A DNA stretch of 64,000 bases from Alloyangia pacifica (GTDB lineage: Bacteria; Pseudomonadota; Alphaproteobacteria; Rhodobacterales; Rhodobacteraceae): contig NZ_FOZW01000002.1 in the NCBI RefSeq assembly GCF_900116195.1, positions 124,001 to 188,000 of the forward strand, written 5' to 3'. Every line of letters starts with the position of its first letter. Positions within the stretch are counted from its first letter, which is position 1. This document shows, in pieces, positions 1 through 7,785 of this stretch. Under the pieces are notes generated by a model, which was given only the letters and a program-made list of their open reading frames with translations, did no database searches and was not told the origin of the DNA. The translations under genes were made by a program, and so were the position numbers.

Positions 1-2
1 GT

Positions 3-746
3 CTCGCAGCCGGTGCCTACGCTGCTATTGAGACTGCGGTAGAGGGCAACGACCTGGCAGATGCACTTTGGGGAACGGCAAATGCAAAGCCTGTGTGGAT
101 TGCTGGGCGCGTTATGGCCCCAACTACGGGGGTCTACTGCGTTTCCCTCTGCAATTCCGACAACTCCCGCTCGTATGTTTTTGAGGTCGACTGCATCGCA
201 GACACCTGGGTCGACTTTGAAGTAGAAGTGCCTGGGGATACGGCAGGCACGTGGCTGAAAAACCAAGGTATTGGTACCCGGCTTCGCTTCTGCGTAGCCG
301 GCGGAGCAAACTTCGAAACCGCTGCCGATGCATGGGCTGGTGGTAACTTCCTGGTGACTGCAAATCAGGCCAACGGCACTGAGACAAACGGCAATCAATA
401 CCGCATTGAGAATGTTCGTCTCTCTGTTGGTGCTCCGGTTGGTCAAGACTGGATTGGCTATAACAACGAGCTGCTGCGATGCCAGAGATACTATCAAGTC
501 CACACGCACAGACTGCGCTGGGATCAGGCCATTGCTGGTGAGGTTGTTGGTCAGATCCTTCCGATGCCTCAGGCAATGAGGGCAACCCCGACTGTGGTTA
601 TTGACCAACTTGACGCTATCAACATGCAATCGATCAACGTGTATGGGGTGTCCTCTTATTCCATGCAGATCGATTACGGCGGTTCCGCCGCAGGTGGTGC
701 GTCCGACTACAGGTTCAATGTGCGGCTTAATGCGAGGCTCATCTGA
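3..746 (+). CDS. Phage tail fibre / receptor-binding type protein, 5' end outside window
   Basis: The reading frame is open to the first base of the window, so the protein is longer than what is seen; the visible part is 247 codons. It is rich in Gly, Asn and aromatic residues and contains a carbohydrate-binding-like beta-rich stretch followed by an ELLRCQRYYQ motif, a signature seen near the C-terminus of many tail-fibre and baseplate proteins of alphaproteobacterial phages. It ends in a short beta-rich tail. The stop overlaps the start of the DUF4376 gene by one base, consistent with co-translation in a tail operon. Function as a receptor-binding fibre is inferred from family and position. 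Confidence 0.7.
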   Translation, partial: LAAGAYAAIETAVEGNDLADALWGTANAKPVWIAGRVMAPTTGVYCVSLCNSDNSRSYVFEVDCIADTWVDFEVEVPGDTAGTWLKNQGIGTRLRFCVAGGANFETAADAWAGGNFLVTANQANGTETNGNQYRIENVRLSVGAPVGQDWIGYNNELLRCQRYYQVHTHRLRWDQAIAGEVVGQILPMPQAMRATPTVVIDQLDAINMQSINVYGVSSYSMQIDYGGSAAGGASDYRFNVRLNARLI

Positions 747-1267
747 TGGAAATCACAGAAGCAAACTTCACAAGTGTCGGAACAATCCTTGCCGTCGTTG
801 ACGGTGAGGAACTCAATATCCCCGACGATATGGAAAACCGGCACCGCGCAGCTCTTGCTGCGTGGGAGGCGGCGGGCAACACGATCGCGCCCTATGAAGC
901 CCCGGCGACCACGGCGGCCTCTGTTGATGCCGAGCGTGACCGCCGCATCGATGGCGGCTTCACCTTCGATGGCGCGCTCTATCAGACCCGGCCCGAGGAT
1001 CGCGAAAACATGGCCGGGGCGGCAACCTCGGCGCTTGCGGCCATCGTGAGCGGCGCGCAGGCCGGCGATCTCTACTGGCACGGCGGTGCCGAGCCCTTCG
1101 CCTGGATCGCCGAGGACAACAGTCTCACCGAGATGGACGCGCAGACCATGCTCGCCTTCGGGCAGGCCGCGATGGCGCACAAGCAGGCGCATATCTTCGC
1201 GGCTCGGGCGATCAAGGATTTGGACCCGCTGCCCGCCGACATCACCGACGACGCGCTCTGGCCGTGA
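746..1267 (+). CDS. DUF4376 domain protein (tail-fibre associated)
   Basis: This 173-aa protein has a variable N-terminal 60 residues and a C-terminal half from about residue 62 (ERDRRIDGGFTFDG) that matches the DUF4376 pattern, including the RPEDRENMAGA segment and a stretch with the pattern FTFDGALYQTR. Such proteins are found directly after tail-fibre genes in many prophages and may act in fibre assembly or as accessory tail components, though the role is not established. It starts one base inside the upstream stop and overlaps the next gene by 4 nt (GTGA). Confidence 0.75.
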   Translation: MEITEANFTSVGTILAVVDGEELNIPDDMENRHRAALAAWEAAGNTIAPYEAPATTAASVDAERDRRIDGGFTFDGALYQTRPEDRENMAGAATSALAAIVSGAQAGDLYWHGGAEPFAWIAEDNSLTEMDAQTMLAFGQAAMAHKQAHIFAARAIKDLDPLPADITDDALWP

Positions 1268-1611
1268 GCGCCTACACGCACGCCCTCGATTGGTGCGAGC
1301 GCCACGGGGTCGGCTACCGCGTCACGCACGCCCTGAGCTGGGACGTGGGGCGCCCTGGCTCGGGCCTGCAGGTGACGGTCCCGCCGGGCTTCGGCTTCGA
1401 GGTCAGCGTGCCGCGCTGGCTCTGGTGGGCGGCAAACCCTCACCGGCCTGAATACCTGAAAGCCGCGGCCCTGCACGACTACACGCTGCAAAGCGGGTGG
1501 GATCGTATCAGCGGCGGGGCGCTCTTTCATGCAGGGCTGAAGGCGGATGGCGTCGGCCGGATGCGCCGCCTCGCCATGACGCTGGCGGTCATGCTCTACC
1601 GCTTCCAGTGA
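1264..1611 (+). CDS. DUF1353 family phage protein
   Basis: The 115-aa product carries the DUF1353 layout: a hydrophobic beta segment leading to FGFEVSVPRWLWW (about residues 47-59), then AAALHDYTLQ with the conserved His-Asp pair. DUF1353 proteins are small, widespread in phages and prophages, and of unknown role. The start is GTG, placed in a GTGA overlap with the stop of the DUF4376 gene, which supports both the start and coupling. The next gene follows after 7 nt. Confidence 0.72.
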   Translation: MSAYTHALDWCERHGVGYRVTHALSWDVGRPGSGLQVTVPPGFGFEVSVPRWLWWAANPHRPEYLKAAALHDYTLQSGWDRISGGALFHAGLKADGVGRMRRLAMTLAVMLYRFQ

Positions 1612-1618
1612 GGGCAGA

Positions 1619-2035
1619 ATGCCGATCATCTATAAGAACAGGCTTCTCGAATGGTGGTTCGCTGCGTCGACTGTCGGCTTTGGCGTCTGGCTCGGCTTGC
1701 CGATGGACAGCATGTCGACCGGCGCTTTCGCGGACCTCACCCGATGGCTGACCGAGGCCGAGTGGGCGTTCCTCTTCGGTATCACCGGTGTCGCCCATTG
1801 CGTTTCGCTCTTCGTCAACGGTCGGCGGTGGTGGACGCCGTTCGCGCGCACCCTAATGCTCACGGTCAATTCGCTTTGCTATGGGCTCTTCGCTGTTGGC
1901 TTCGCCGTGACCTACTGGCCAACCACGGCCACCTACACCTATGGCGTGATGATCCTCGGGGCCGCGCTGATCTGTATCTACCGCGCGGTGAAGGACTGCG
2001 TGCATGCCTTGGAGGGTCTCGCCCATGCCCACTGA
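1619..2035 (+). CDS. Small four-helix membrane protein of the late operon (holin candidate)
   Basis: The 138-aa protein has four hydrophobic segments at roughly residues 14-30, 46-66, 75-98 and 103-122, with short loops and a basic N-terminus. It sits three genes before the amidase endolysin. Small membrane proteins at this position are usually holins or holin regulators, but four segments is more than most holins have, so the role is an inference. I recognise no named family. The ATG at 1619 follows a GAGGGCAG ribosome-binding sequence. It overlaps the next gene by 11 nt. Confidence 0.6.
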   Translation: MPIIYKNRLLEWWFAASTVGFGVWLGLPMDSMSTGAFADLTRWLTEAEWAFLFGITGVAHCVSLFVNGRRWWTPFARTLMLTVNSLCYGLFAVGFAVTYWPTTATYTYGVMILGAALICIYRAVKDCVHALEGLAHAH

Positions 2036-2306
2036 TCCCAGCTTCGCCGAGCAGTTCGGTCTCGTGATTGGGGCAATCGCGACCCTGATCACTGCCATCG
2101 GCGGCGTCGCGATCATGAAGGGTCGCAAGGAGACCAAGGCGGGGGAAGGGCCATCCCAGGGGGCGGCAATCCTTGCTGAGCTAAAGCGGCAGACCGATGT
2201 GCTCGAGCACGAGGCAGGCCACGCCGCTCAGCAGCGCGCGGAGCTGATCAACATCGCCCGCTCGGTCCACCACCTCGCCATCAAGTTGGACGCCCGCAGC
2301 AACTAG
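2025..2306 (+). CDS. Small single-span membrane protein before the endolysin (spanin/holin-like candidate)
   Basis: The 93-aa product has one N-terminal hydrophobic segment (about residues 11-31) followed by a charged, helical tail (residues 45-90) that could form a coiled coil. The start at 2025 is chosen because GGAGGG lies 8 nt upstream; a longer frame from 2004 would lack this. N-in, single-span proteins with a coiled tail just before an endolysin can be pinholins or spanin-like proteins. No family is recognised, so only the membrane topology and location support a lysis role. Confidence 0.55.
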   Translation: MPTDPSFAEQFGLVIGAIATLITAIGGVAIMKGRKETKAGEGPSQGAAILAELKRQTDVLEHEAGHAAQQRAELINIARSVHHLAIKLDARSN

Positions 2307-2318
2307 GCTGCGGAGAAA

Positions 2319-2350
2319 GGCCGCGCCGCCTAAGGGCGAGCGGCCCTCAT
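2319..2350 (+). terminator. Weak terminator-like hairpin between the membrane protein and endolysin genes
   Basis: GGCCGC (2319-2324) pairs with GCGGCC (2340-2345), and an overlapping GGGC/GCCC stem is also possible; a run of five T follows at 2350. The stem is short, so it may attenuate rather than stop transcription into the endolysin gene. Confidence 0.35.
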
Positions 2351-2365
2351 TTTTCGGAGAAAGCG

Positions 2366-3169
2366 ATGCGACAGGAAATCCACGCCCTCCAGACGGGGGC
2401 GAACGCGCTTGGCTTCAACGCCGGGCGCGCAGATGGCCTGTGGGGGCCAAAGACTGAAGCAGGCCTGCTTGCGCTGCTGGCTTCGCACGTAGGCCGCTGG
2501 GGCGATCCGGTCGAGGCAATGCACCAGGCGGTCATCGACCTCGGATATCTCTCCGCGGGGCCGGTCAGCCGGGTCTGGACGCCCGAGCTGGATCGCGGGC
2601 TGCGTGCAGTCGTCGAGGCTGAGGGCCTGCCGCGTGCAGGAGCGATCGTCGAGGATGTCACGTTGTCGCCCGGTTGGGGCGGATGGGTCTCTCACGAGAA
2701 GCAGGTGCTGCAGGGCTCCGCTGGCTACGTGGTAGGGCTCTTCGTCTTGCACACGACCGCGACCTCGGCGACCTGGTGGAAGGGCAAGAGCAACCGCCAG
2801 ATGTTTGATGAAGTGCGCGGCTGGCATCTCGCCAAGGGTTGGCGCGACATCGGCTACCACGGTCTGATCTTCCCGGATGGCGAGGTCATCGAGGGCCGCG
2901 GCTGGGGCGAGATCGGCGCGCATGTCATCGGCCACAACGCGGGCTCTCTGGGCTATTCGATGGTGCCGGTGAACACCGTCACGAACATGGGCGCGCCCGA
3001 GGACTTCTACACCGCCGAGACGCTCGACGCGATGCGCGGGGTGATCTCCAAGGCCTGCAACGCCACGCAAATCCGACGGATCGCCGGCCACAACGAATTC
3101 GCCAACAAGCTCTGCCCCGGGTTCAAGGTCGACGACGCCGACTGGGCGCCGCTGGGGTGGGCGGCATGA
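2366..3169 (+). CDS. Endolysin: peptidoglycan-binding domain plus N-acetylmuramoyl-L-alanine amidase
   Basis: The 267-aa protein cleaves the amide bond between MurNAc and the stem peptide. Residues 1-60 form a PG_binding_1-type repeat (GRADGLWGPKTEAGLLAL); residues about 120-255 form an Amidase_2 domain of T7-lysozyme type. The likely zinc ligands are His129 (VLHTTAT), His242 (GHNEF) and Cys250 (LCPGF), and Tyr164-His165 in DIGYHG fits the catalytic Tyr region. There is no signal peptide, so export depends on a holin. It overlaps the DUF6527 gene by 4 nt. SD sequence GGAGAAAG lies upstream of the ATG. Confidence 0.88.
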   Translation: MRQEIHALQTGANALGFNAGRADGLWGPKTEAGLLALLASHVGRWGDPVEAMHQAVIDLGYLSAGPVSRVWTPELDRGLRAVVEAEGLPRAGAIVEDVTLSPGWGGWVSHEKQVLQGSAGYVVGLFVLHTTATSATWWKGKSNRQMFDEVRGWHLAKGWRDIGYHGLIFPDGEVIEGRGWGEIGAHVIGHNAGSLGYSMVPVNTVTNMGAPEDFYTAETLDAMRGVISKACNATQIRRIAGHNEFANKLCPGFKVDDADWAPLGWAA

Positions 3170-3456
3170 CCCGGGCCGTCCACTACCGAGACCGCAACGC
3201 CTTCCTGCAGGACCGCGCGCCCGGATCGTTCTGGATCAGCGGACCGGAAGAGACTGGCGAGCAGAGCTTTATCTTCTTCTGCCCGTGCGGCTGCGGCGAC
3301 AAGTCGGTGCTGAAGGTGGGCAGCGGCTTCAAGCCGAAGCACGGGCCGAGCTGGTCCTGGAATGGATCGACCACCGCGCCCGAGCTCGCGCCTTCGGTCA
3401 ACTGGCAGAGCCACTGGCACGGCTGGCTGCGCGAGGGCGTCTGGCGCTCGTGCTGA
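3166..3456 (+). CDS. DUF6527 family phage protein
   Basis: This 96-aa protein contains FCPCGCGD, a likely metal-binding Cys cluster, and a PSVNWQSHWHGWLREG tail, both features of the DUF6527 family, which is common beside lysis genes in alphaproteobacterial prophages. Its role is unknown. The ATG overlaps the endolysin stop (ATGA), so it is translated with it. The frame starting far upstream inside the amidase gene is a shadow; only the portion from 3166 is the gene. Confidence 0.7.
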   Translation: MTRAVHYRDRNAFLQDRAPGSFWISGPEETGEQSFIFFCPCGCGDKSVLKVGSGFKPKHGPSWSWNGSTTAPELAPSVNWQSHWHGWLREGVWRSC

Positions 3457-3534
3457 TCAACCTGCCGATCTCCGACTGGCGCCTCGCGCTGGTCCTCTCT
3501 GCGGCTGCGGCCGCCATCCATAAGGGACAATTTG

Positions 3535-3909
3535 ATGGACTTCCTCAAAAGCATTCTCGCCAGCCCCGAGCTGGTCAACGCCCTGATCGGTCTCTTCGGA
3601 CTTGTCCTGATGCTGATCATCAACCGCGGTGCCGGGGCGATCGAGGCCTTTACCGGCATCAGGATCGAGGCAGCCGCGCGTGAGGCTCTGCATTCCGCGA
3701 TCAAATCTGGGGTCGAGGCAGCTGTGCTCGAAGGCCCTGGCGCAGGCTTCGAGGTGGTCAAGGCGCACGCGATCTATCACGCGCAGCAGTCGGTGCCGGA
3801 TGCGATAGAGCGATTGGTTCCCGGAGATGGCGTCCTCGATCGGATCGCGCTGCGCTACTACCGCGAGGCCATGGCCAGTGCGGGAGTGAAGATCCCGGAG
3901 GCGGCGTAG
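3535..3909 (+). CDS. Small phage membrane protein with an N-terminal transmembrane helix (holin-like)
   Basis: The 124-aa product has one hydrophobic helix (about residues 13-31, ALIGLFGLVLMLII) followed by a soluble helical domain rich in Ala, Glu and Arg. The ATG at 3535 is preferred over TTG at 3532 because AAGGGACA lies just upstream. Proteins of this shape occur near lysis modules in rhodobacterial prophages and are sometimes labelled holin or phage-related membrane protein. It is the third membrane candidate here, so which one is the true holin is unresolved. Confidence 0.55.
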   Translation: MDFLKSILASPELVNALIGLFGLVLMLIINRGAGAIEAFTGIRIEAAAREALHSAIKSGVEAAVLEGPGAGFEVVKAHAIYHAQQSVPDAIERLVPGDGVLDRIALRYYREAMASAGVKIPEAA

Positions 3910-3992
3910 TCCGCCCCGGCAGGTCGAATGATGGGCGGATCACTCTCGCCCGTGTCGCCCCAGCAGGGGCCTGTTTCTGAAAGGGTTTCGCC

Positions 3993-4280
3993 ATGGCTTT
4001 CCACGGCAATATCGAGGTCAATTCGGACCAACCTGCACTTCTCACTGCCGAGGACGTGTCCGGCAATTTCTTGTGCCAGAACCAATCGGGTGAGCCTGTC
4101 CGCCTCATCGGTGCAACTGACACGACCGTGCCGGCGGCGGATGCGCCTGGTCTCGAGTTGGCGCATGGTGCGGTAATTCTCAATGAGGCGATGACCGATC
4201 TCTTCCCTAGCATCGCAGCAGTGCGTGTCTTCGCGGTGAGCCTGAGCGGCAGTGGTCCCGTCTTGGTGTCCTATGCGTGA
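3993..4280 (+). CDS. Small phage protein of unknown function preceding the tail esterase
   Basis: The 95-aa protein has no signal peptide or membrane segment. It is predicted to be mostly beta, with a LSGSGPVLVSYA C-terminus. It overlaps the tail esterase gene by 8 nt and is preceded by AAGGGTTT. Proteins of this size just ahead of a spike or fibre gene can be chaperones or decoration proteins, but no family is recognised and the function is open. Confidence 0.55.
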   Translation: MAFHGNIEVNSDQPALLTAEDVSGNFLCQNQSGEPVRLIGATDTTVPAADAPGLELAHGAVILNEAMTDLFPSIAAVRVFAVSLSGSGPVLVSYA

Positions 4281-5994
4281 GTTTGCGCTAGCGACCTTCG
4301 GTGGTTTCCGCGTCGGGCGCAGGCACGAGAAAGGTCCTGTCGCGGTCCTGCCGCTGATCATCGTCGGCGCGTCCAACGCCGCCGGTGGCGCAACAGATGA
4401 TCCTGCTGCCTTGCCGCTCACCGCAGAGGACATGGATGCGAGCATCACGATCTACGACCCTAATGCCAACACGGTGCGCGCGCTCGACAACGACCTCGGA
4501 ATCCCGCGGCCCGGCGATGGTGCAATCACGACCAGCACCACCCCGGCGATCAACTTCGCCAAAGAGGTGCGCAGGGCGACAGCGGGGAAAGTCATCGTGG
4601 TGCTGATCCCAACTGCCGTCGGCGGGCGCAAGCTCGACGGTGGCTCTTGGGACCCGGACGGGGCAGGGCCTGCATGGACCATCGGCGGATCGGCGGCGGC
4701 GACTGATGTGGTAGGCGCGCTCTACCTCGCGCACGCCAATGGCACGTTCCGCGATGCGGCCCTGGCGGCCATCGCGGCGGAGTATCCGGGTTTTCCGGTC
4801 CTGGACCCGGTGTTCTTCGGAAGCCTCGTGAATGAGAACGACACCGGCTCGGACATTCCCACGCTGCTCGACAAGGGCGAGCGCGGGATGAACGGCATCC
4901 GCTCTGCGTGGAACGCGCCGACCGCGCCTTGGGTCACCTACGGTGGCCCGCCTGAATTCAGCTATGACGGCGGCGCGGACAAGGACATGATCGCCGCGGT
5001 GAACCTGATGTTGGCCGAGCGGATGACGCATGTTGGCTTTGCCCGTGGCGTCGAAGGCAACACGCACAGCACCGAGCCGATTCACTACAGCAACGTGGGT
5101 TACCGGATCGAGGGGACCTACGCTGCAGGGGCCTATGCCGCAGCTGTGGCCAATGCGCAGGCGCGCCCCGAGATGGTCGACTGGGCCGATGACCTCACGA
5201 ACAAGCCGGCCCGCCTCTATTCGCTCTACCGGGGGCTCTCGACCTACACCGGCCCGCTGTTCCAGATCACGAACGGCACCACCACGCTCGACATCTCCGC
5301 CGACTCTGACGGATACCCGGATATCGCTGCGATGCTGACCCATGCGGCGGCAGGCTCGGACAGCGCCAACGTGAAAATCGTCTACGACCAGATGGGCTCG
5401 GGCGCGACGATGATCCCCGAAGGCACCGGCACCCACACCATCGTCAACGCGGGTGCAGTCTGCCTGCAGGGCAAGCGCATCGCCTGGGGCGAGAATGGCA
5501 CCCTGACGGGGCTGGTTGACGCATCCTACGACCTTCCTGCCGCCGGCGCGCTGCTGGCGCTGGGGCACATCCGGGATTCCGGAAACTGTGTGCTGCTGGC
5601 CGCGCATCAATCTGCCGTCGCGCTCTATGCTCAGAGCGGCGTCACGCGCGCGGCGATCGGCAGCGTGGGCTACGATCTCTCGCCCGCGCTGCCCTATGAG
5701 CCCGCCTGGCTCGTCTCGCAGAACGGCCACGGCCTCAACACGCACGGGGTTTATGCTGACGCTGCCGGTGTCATCGCCAACGGCGAGGCCTCGACGCTGA
5801 CGCCAAACGGGCTCACCGGCTCGGGCTACGGGACCACCGGCGTTCTTTCGTGGGGCATGCGCTCCGGCGCGACGAACCGATCGGGCGGCGGAGCTTACAC
5901 GCTGGCGGTCGCTTGGGACGTGGCGCCGACCGGCGCCGACCGCGAGCTGCTGCGATACCTCACCGGATTCTGGGCGAGGAAGGATGACGTCTGA
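4273..5994 (+). CDS. Phage tail protein with SGNH-type esterase domain and arabinofuranosidase-B-like domain
   Basis: The 573-aa protein begins with a SGNH/sialate-O-acetylesterase-like domain: block I is IIVGASNAAGG with the likely nucleophile Ser34, and the last block is EPIHYSNVGY with His271. From about residue 315 a second domain starts with LYSLYRGLSTYTGP and runs through VKIVYDQMGSG, a pattern typical of the N-terminal part of alpha-L-arabinofuranosidase B folds borrowed by many tail proteins. The C-terminus is Gly-rich and probably beta. The likely role is deacylation and binding of host surface polysaccharide. The start at 4273 is chosen to match the 8-nt overlap with the previous gene. 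A terminator follows directly. Confidence 0.72.
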   Translation: MREFALATFGGFRVGRRHEKGPVAVLPLIIVGASNAAGGATDDPAALPLTAEDMDASITIYDPNANTVRALDNDLGIPRPGDGAITTSTTPAINFAKEVRRATAGKVIVVLIPTAVGGRKLDGGSWDPDGAGPAWTIGGSAAATDVVGALYLAHANGTFRDAALAAIAAEYPGFPVLDPVFFGSLVNENDTGSDIPTLLDKGERGMNGIRSAWNAPTAPWVTYGGPPEFSYDGGADKDMIAAVNLMLAERMTHVGFARGVEGNTHSTEPIHYSNVGYRIEGTYAAGAYAAAVANAQARPEMVDWADDLTNKPARLYSLYRGLSTYTGPLFQITNGTTTLDISADSDGYPDIAAMLTHAAAGSDSANVKIVYDQMGSGATMIPEGTGTHTIVNAGAVCLQGKRIAWGENGTLTGLVDASYDLPAAGALLALGHIRDSGNCVLLAAHQSAVALYAQSGVTRAAIGSVGYDLSPALPYEPAWLVSQNGHGLNTHGVYADAAGVIANGEASTLTPNGLTGSGYGTTGVLSWGMRSGATNRSGGGAYTLAVAWDVAPTGADRELLRYLTGFWARKDDV

Positions 5995-6001
5995 CGGAAG
6001 G

Positions 6002-6030
6002 GCCCGGCCATAGCGCCGGGCTTTTTCTTT
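6002..6030 (+). terminator. Strong intrinsic terminator closing the phage late operon
   Basis: GCCCGGC (6002-6008) pairs with GCCGGGC (6015-6021) around a 6-nt loop, followed by TTTTTCTTTT. It lies 8 nt past the tail esterase stop and separates late genes from cargo. Confidence 0.9.
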
Positions 6031-6056
6031 TCCCGGGTGGCGCCTATCTCCGCACC

Positions 6057-6275
6057 ATGTGGACACGCAAAAGAACAGTGGTGGCGGGCAGAACGGACGG
6101 CGACAGAGACTGGATGGTCTACGAGGACCGCCAGAAGGTCGGGCGCGTCTATGCCACGCGCATCAGCGACCCGGCGCTCCCGTGGTTGTGGTTGGTGCAG
6201 GTCGGGCCGGTGGGGCACGGGTATGCGCCGTACATGGCCGAAGCGCTCGAGGAAGTTCGCCGGCGCATCGGCTGA
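6057..6275 (+). CDS. Small protein of unknown function, intact copy of a duplicated ORF
   Basis: The 72-aa product is basic and aromatic-rich (WMVYEDRQKVGRVYATRI, then PWLWLVQVGPVGHGY) with a C-terminal amphipathic helix. I recognise no family. A decayed copy lies at 7786-7959 with clear protein-level similarity (VYRDRQPVGPVY, then SDPAMNWIWIV), which shows that this reading frame has been under selection. The two copies bracket the sulfotransferase gene, suggesting that a segment was inserted by recombination between or beside them. No clear SD sequence is visible before the ATG. Confidence 0.6.
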   Translation: MWTRKRTVVAGRTDGDRDWMVYEDRQKVGRVYATRISDPALPWLWLVQVGPVGHGYAPYMAEALEEVRRRIG

Positions 6276-6336
6276 TGCGGCGTCTCCCGAAACGTAGGCG
6301 ATGCGTCCGCCGCCCACCCTTGACATATCAACTGAG

Positions 6337-6363
6337 GCACTCGGCGCTGATCACGCCGAGTGC
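6337..6363. terminator. Perfect 10-bp hairpin between convergent genes
   Basis: GCACTCGGCG (6337-6346) and CGCCGAGTGC (6354-6363) pair perfectly around a 7-nt loop. It lies between the 72-aa ORF and the convergent sulfotransferase gene. There is no long T run, so a bidirectional terminator is likely but not certain. Confidence 0.5.
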
Positions 6364-6406
6364 AGCTTTCCACGCTTTAGCGGGAAATTGGGCCGCGGAA
6401 CAAAAC

Positions 6407-7630
6407 TCACAGTTCTTGTCCGTAGCACCTACGCTGGCGGCGCTTGGCGGCGGACCTAAAGCGCTTGCTGAAGCGTCTGCCCAGAAACTTCGCGTCACCC
6501 AAGAGAGCATGTATCCGGTAGTCCCAGTAATCGATCTTGAAAGCCAGACGGGATTTTCTAGCCTCTATGTCTCTTGCAAGCTCGTCTCGCTCAATCGTCA
6601 AGCGTTCCCGCTCCATCGTCAAGCGTTCCAGGTCCATCGTCAAGCGTTCCAGGTCCATCCTCAAGCGTTCCCGATCCACGTTCGCGCTTTCGAAATCTAG
6701 GAGCGCAGAGTTGAAAGCTGCTGCCAGTGATGATAGATCTTCGCTCTCAGATGAAATTTCAACTTTATTTTGATTTTTGCTATTGTTGTATGTAATTATT
6801 ATTTCTTCATCCGGGGGGAGGATTTGGTTGAAGTATTCGATAGGAGTTCGAAATTTTTCTTGGAATTGGGCGACCAGTCCTGCGGATAGCCAAGCTTCTT
6901 GAGGTCGAACATTGGGTGAGATTTCAACGAGTCGATCGCTTACGAAAGTCCCAACTCTCCCCCCAAAGTTTTTGTTCACCGTTCGAACGAGTCTGAGCTC
7001 TATCGCAGAAAGAGAGCGGTTGACTATGCGTTGCTCTGCGTCAGCATAACCTTGAGTGAGAAGCGTGTTTGTGCAGTTAAGTTCTTCTAAGAACCTGCTA
7101 ATTGTACTCTTCTTCGTTTTGGAGTAATTTACGACTCTGACAGGAACGCCAAGGTCTGAAAGGTTTTGGTGCCATAACTGCGCCTCCAATAGGTGATCCT
7201 CGTCGAGCGCGAATTCCTCCAGTTCTCTGGTTTCCTCATGTCTCTTGACTCGTTGGTGATACACAGCGGCTGCCATTTCTAGAGGATTTCTAATAAACAT
7301 TATCACTTCAAAATCAAATCCTCCAATCATGCATTCAATTTCTTGGATTATCTCAATTCTCTGATAAAACATGTGTTCACCGGAGAAGAGAATCCTTGCT
7401 CTATTTTCTGCAGTTTCTGCCTCTTTGCGAATCTCCTCAAATATTTTACATGCTTCATCTGGACAGTTTCCGGAAGTGATGCCGCCGCGTTGGGCTTTTT
7501 CAAAAGATGCGTGTTTCGGGTATATAACTCCGTCCTGCTCTAATTGGTGAACGTTAGATGCCAGAAAAGACTGGATGGCAGAGGTACCTGTTTTTCCGTG
7601 CCCGATGTGTAGAATGACGCTCTTTTTCAC
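6407..7630 (-). CDS. Sulfotransferase-like protein with C-terminal repeated coiled coil
   Basis: The 407-aa protein opens with SVILHIGHGKTGTSAIQ, the P-loop-like 5'-phosphosulfate-binding motif of PAPS-dependent sulfotransferases. A second motif around FEVIMFIRNPLEMAAAVYHQ (about residue 107) fits the 3'-phosphate site. The fold covers roughly residues 1-280. Residues about 315-350 are tandem heptads (LERLTMD and LERLTME type) encoded by exact 21-bp repeats, and the C-terminus is strongly basic. The start is GTG with AGGA upstream. The gene is much more AT-rich than its surroundings, a sign of transfer. The acceptor is unknown; surface glycan or lipid modification that changes phage receptors is an inference. 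Confidence 0.75.
   Translation of the reverse strand: MKKSVILHIGHGKTGTSAIQSFLASNVHQLEQDGVIYPKHASFEKAQRGGITSGNCPDEACKIFEEIRKEAETAENRARILFSGEHMFYQRIEIIQEIECMIGGFDFEVIMFIRNPLEMAAAVYHQRVKRHEETRELEEFALDEDHLLEAQLWHQNLSDLGVPVRVVNYSKTKKSTISRFLEELNCTNTLLTQGYADAEQRIVNRSLSAIELRLVRTVNKNFGGRVGTFVSDRLVEISPNVRPQEAWLSAGLVAQFQEKFRTPIEYFNQILPPDEEIIITYNNSKNQNKVEISSESEDLSSLAAAFNSALLDFESANVDRERLRMDLERLTMDLERLTMERERLTIERDELARDIEARKSRLAFKIDYWDYRIHALLGDAKFLGRRFSKRFRSAAKRRQRRCYGQEL
6590..6673. repeat. Four tandem 21-bp repeats inside the sulfotransferase gene
   Basis: Units at 6590, 6611, 6632 and 6653 share the core TCAAGCGTTCC and differ by 1-4 bases each. 21 bp equals one heptad, so copy number changes would alter coiled-coil length by whole turns without a frameshift. 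Confidence 0.9.
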
Positions 7631-7697
7631 TTAAGTAGTCCTGCAAGTCCAAATAGTAGGGATCGTGATGCGGGCGGATTTTGCATGTCAGGTCGGC

Positions 7698-7743
7698 AAC
7701 CTCAAGGTTAGGTTTCGATAGTTAAGGTTAGGTCCTTGAGGTT
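7698..7743. repeat. 10-bp inverted repeat enclosing a 10-bp direct repeat
   Basis: AACCTCAAGG (7698-7707) and CCTTGAGGTT (7734-7743) are perfect inverted copies. Inside and overlapping them, AAGGTTAGGT occurs at 7704 and again at 7724, 20 bp apart. It sits just upstream of the sulfotransferase start, so it may be an operator for that gene or the scar of a small insertion. Confidence 0.6.
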
Positions 7744-7785
7744 TGGGGATTGGTGGAGCGGAAATGCCACTAGTTCTATTGCGCC

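Noticed and set aside
3450-3683. Small plus-strand ORF between the DUF6527 gene and the next membrane protein
   Set aside because: The frame overlaps the membrane protein gene at 3535 and turns into Arg/Gln-rich shadow sequence; no support for a separate gene.
1-5994. Gene transfer agent cluster
   Set aside because: None of the diagnostic GTA head or tail genes is seen, while an endolysin, DUF1353, DUF4376 and tail esterase with a tRNA attachment site point to an ordinary prophage.
4288-6066. 592-codon minus-strand frame opposite the tail esterase
   Set aside because: It is an antisense shadow in high-GC coding DNA; it is rich in Arg, Gly and Val, has no ribosome-binding site, and the plus strand has clear esterase motifs.
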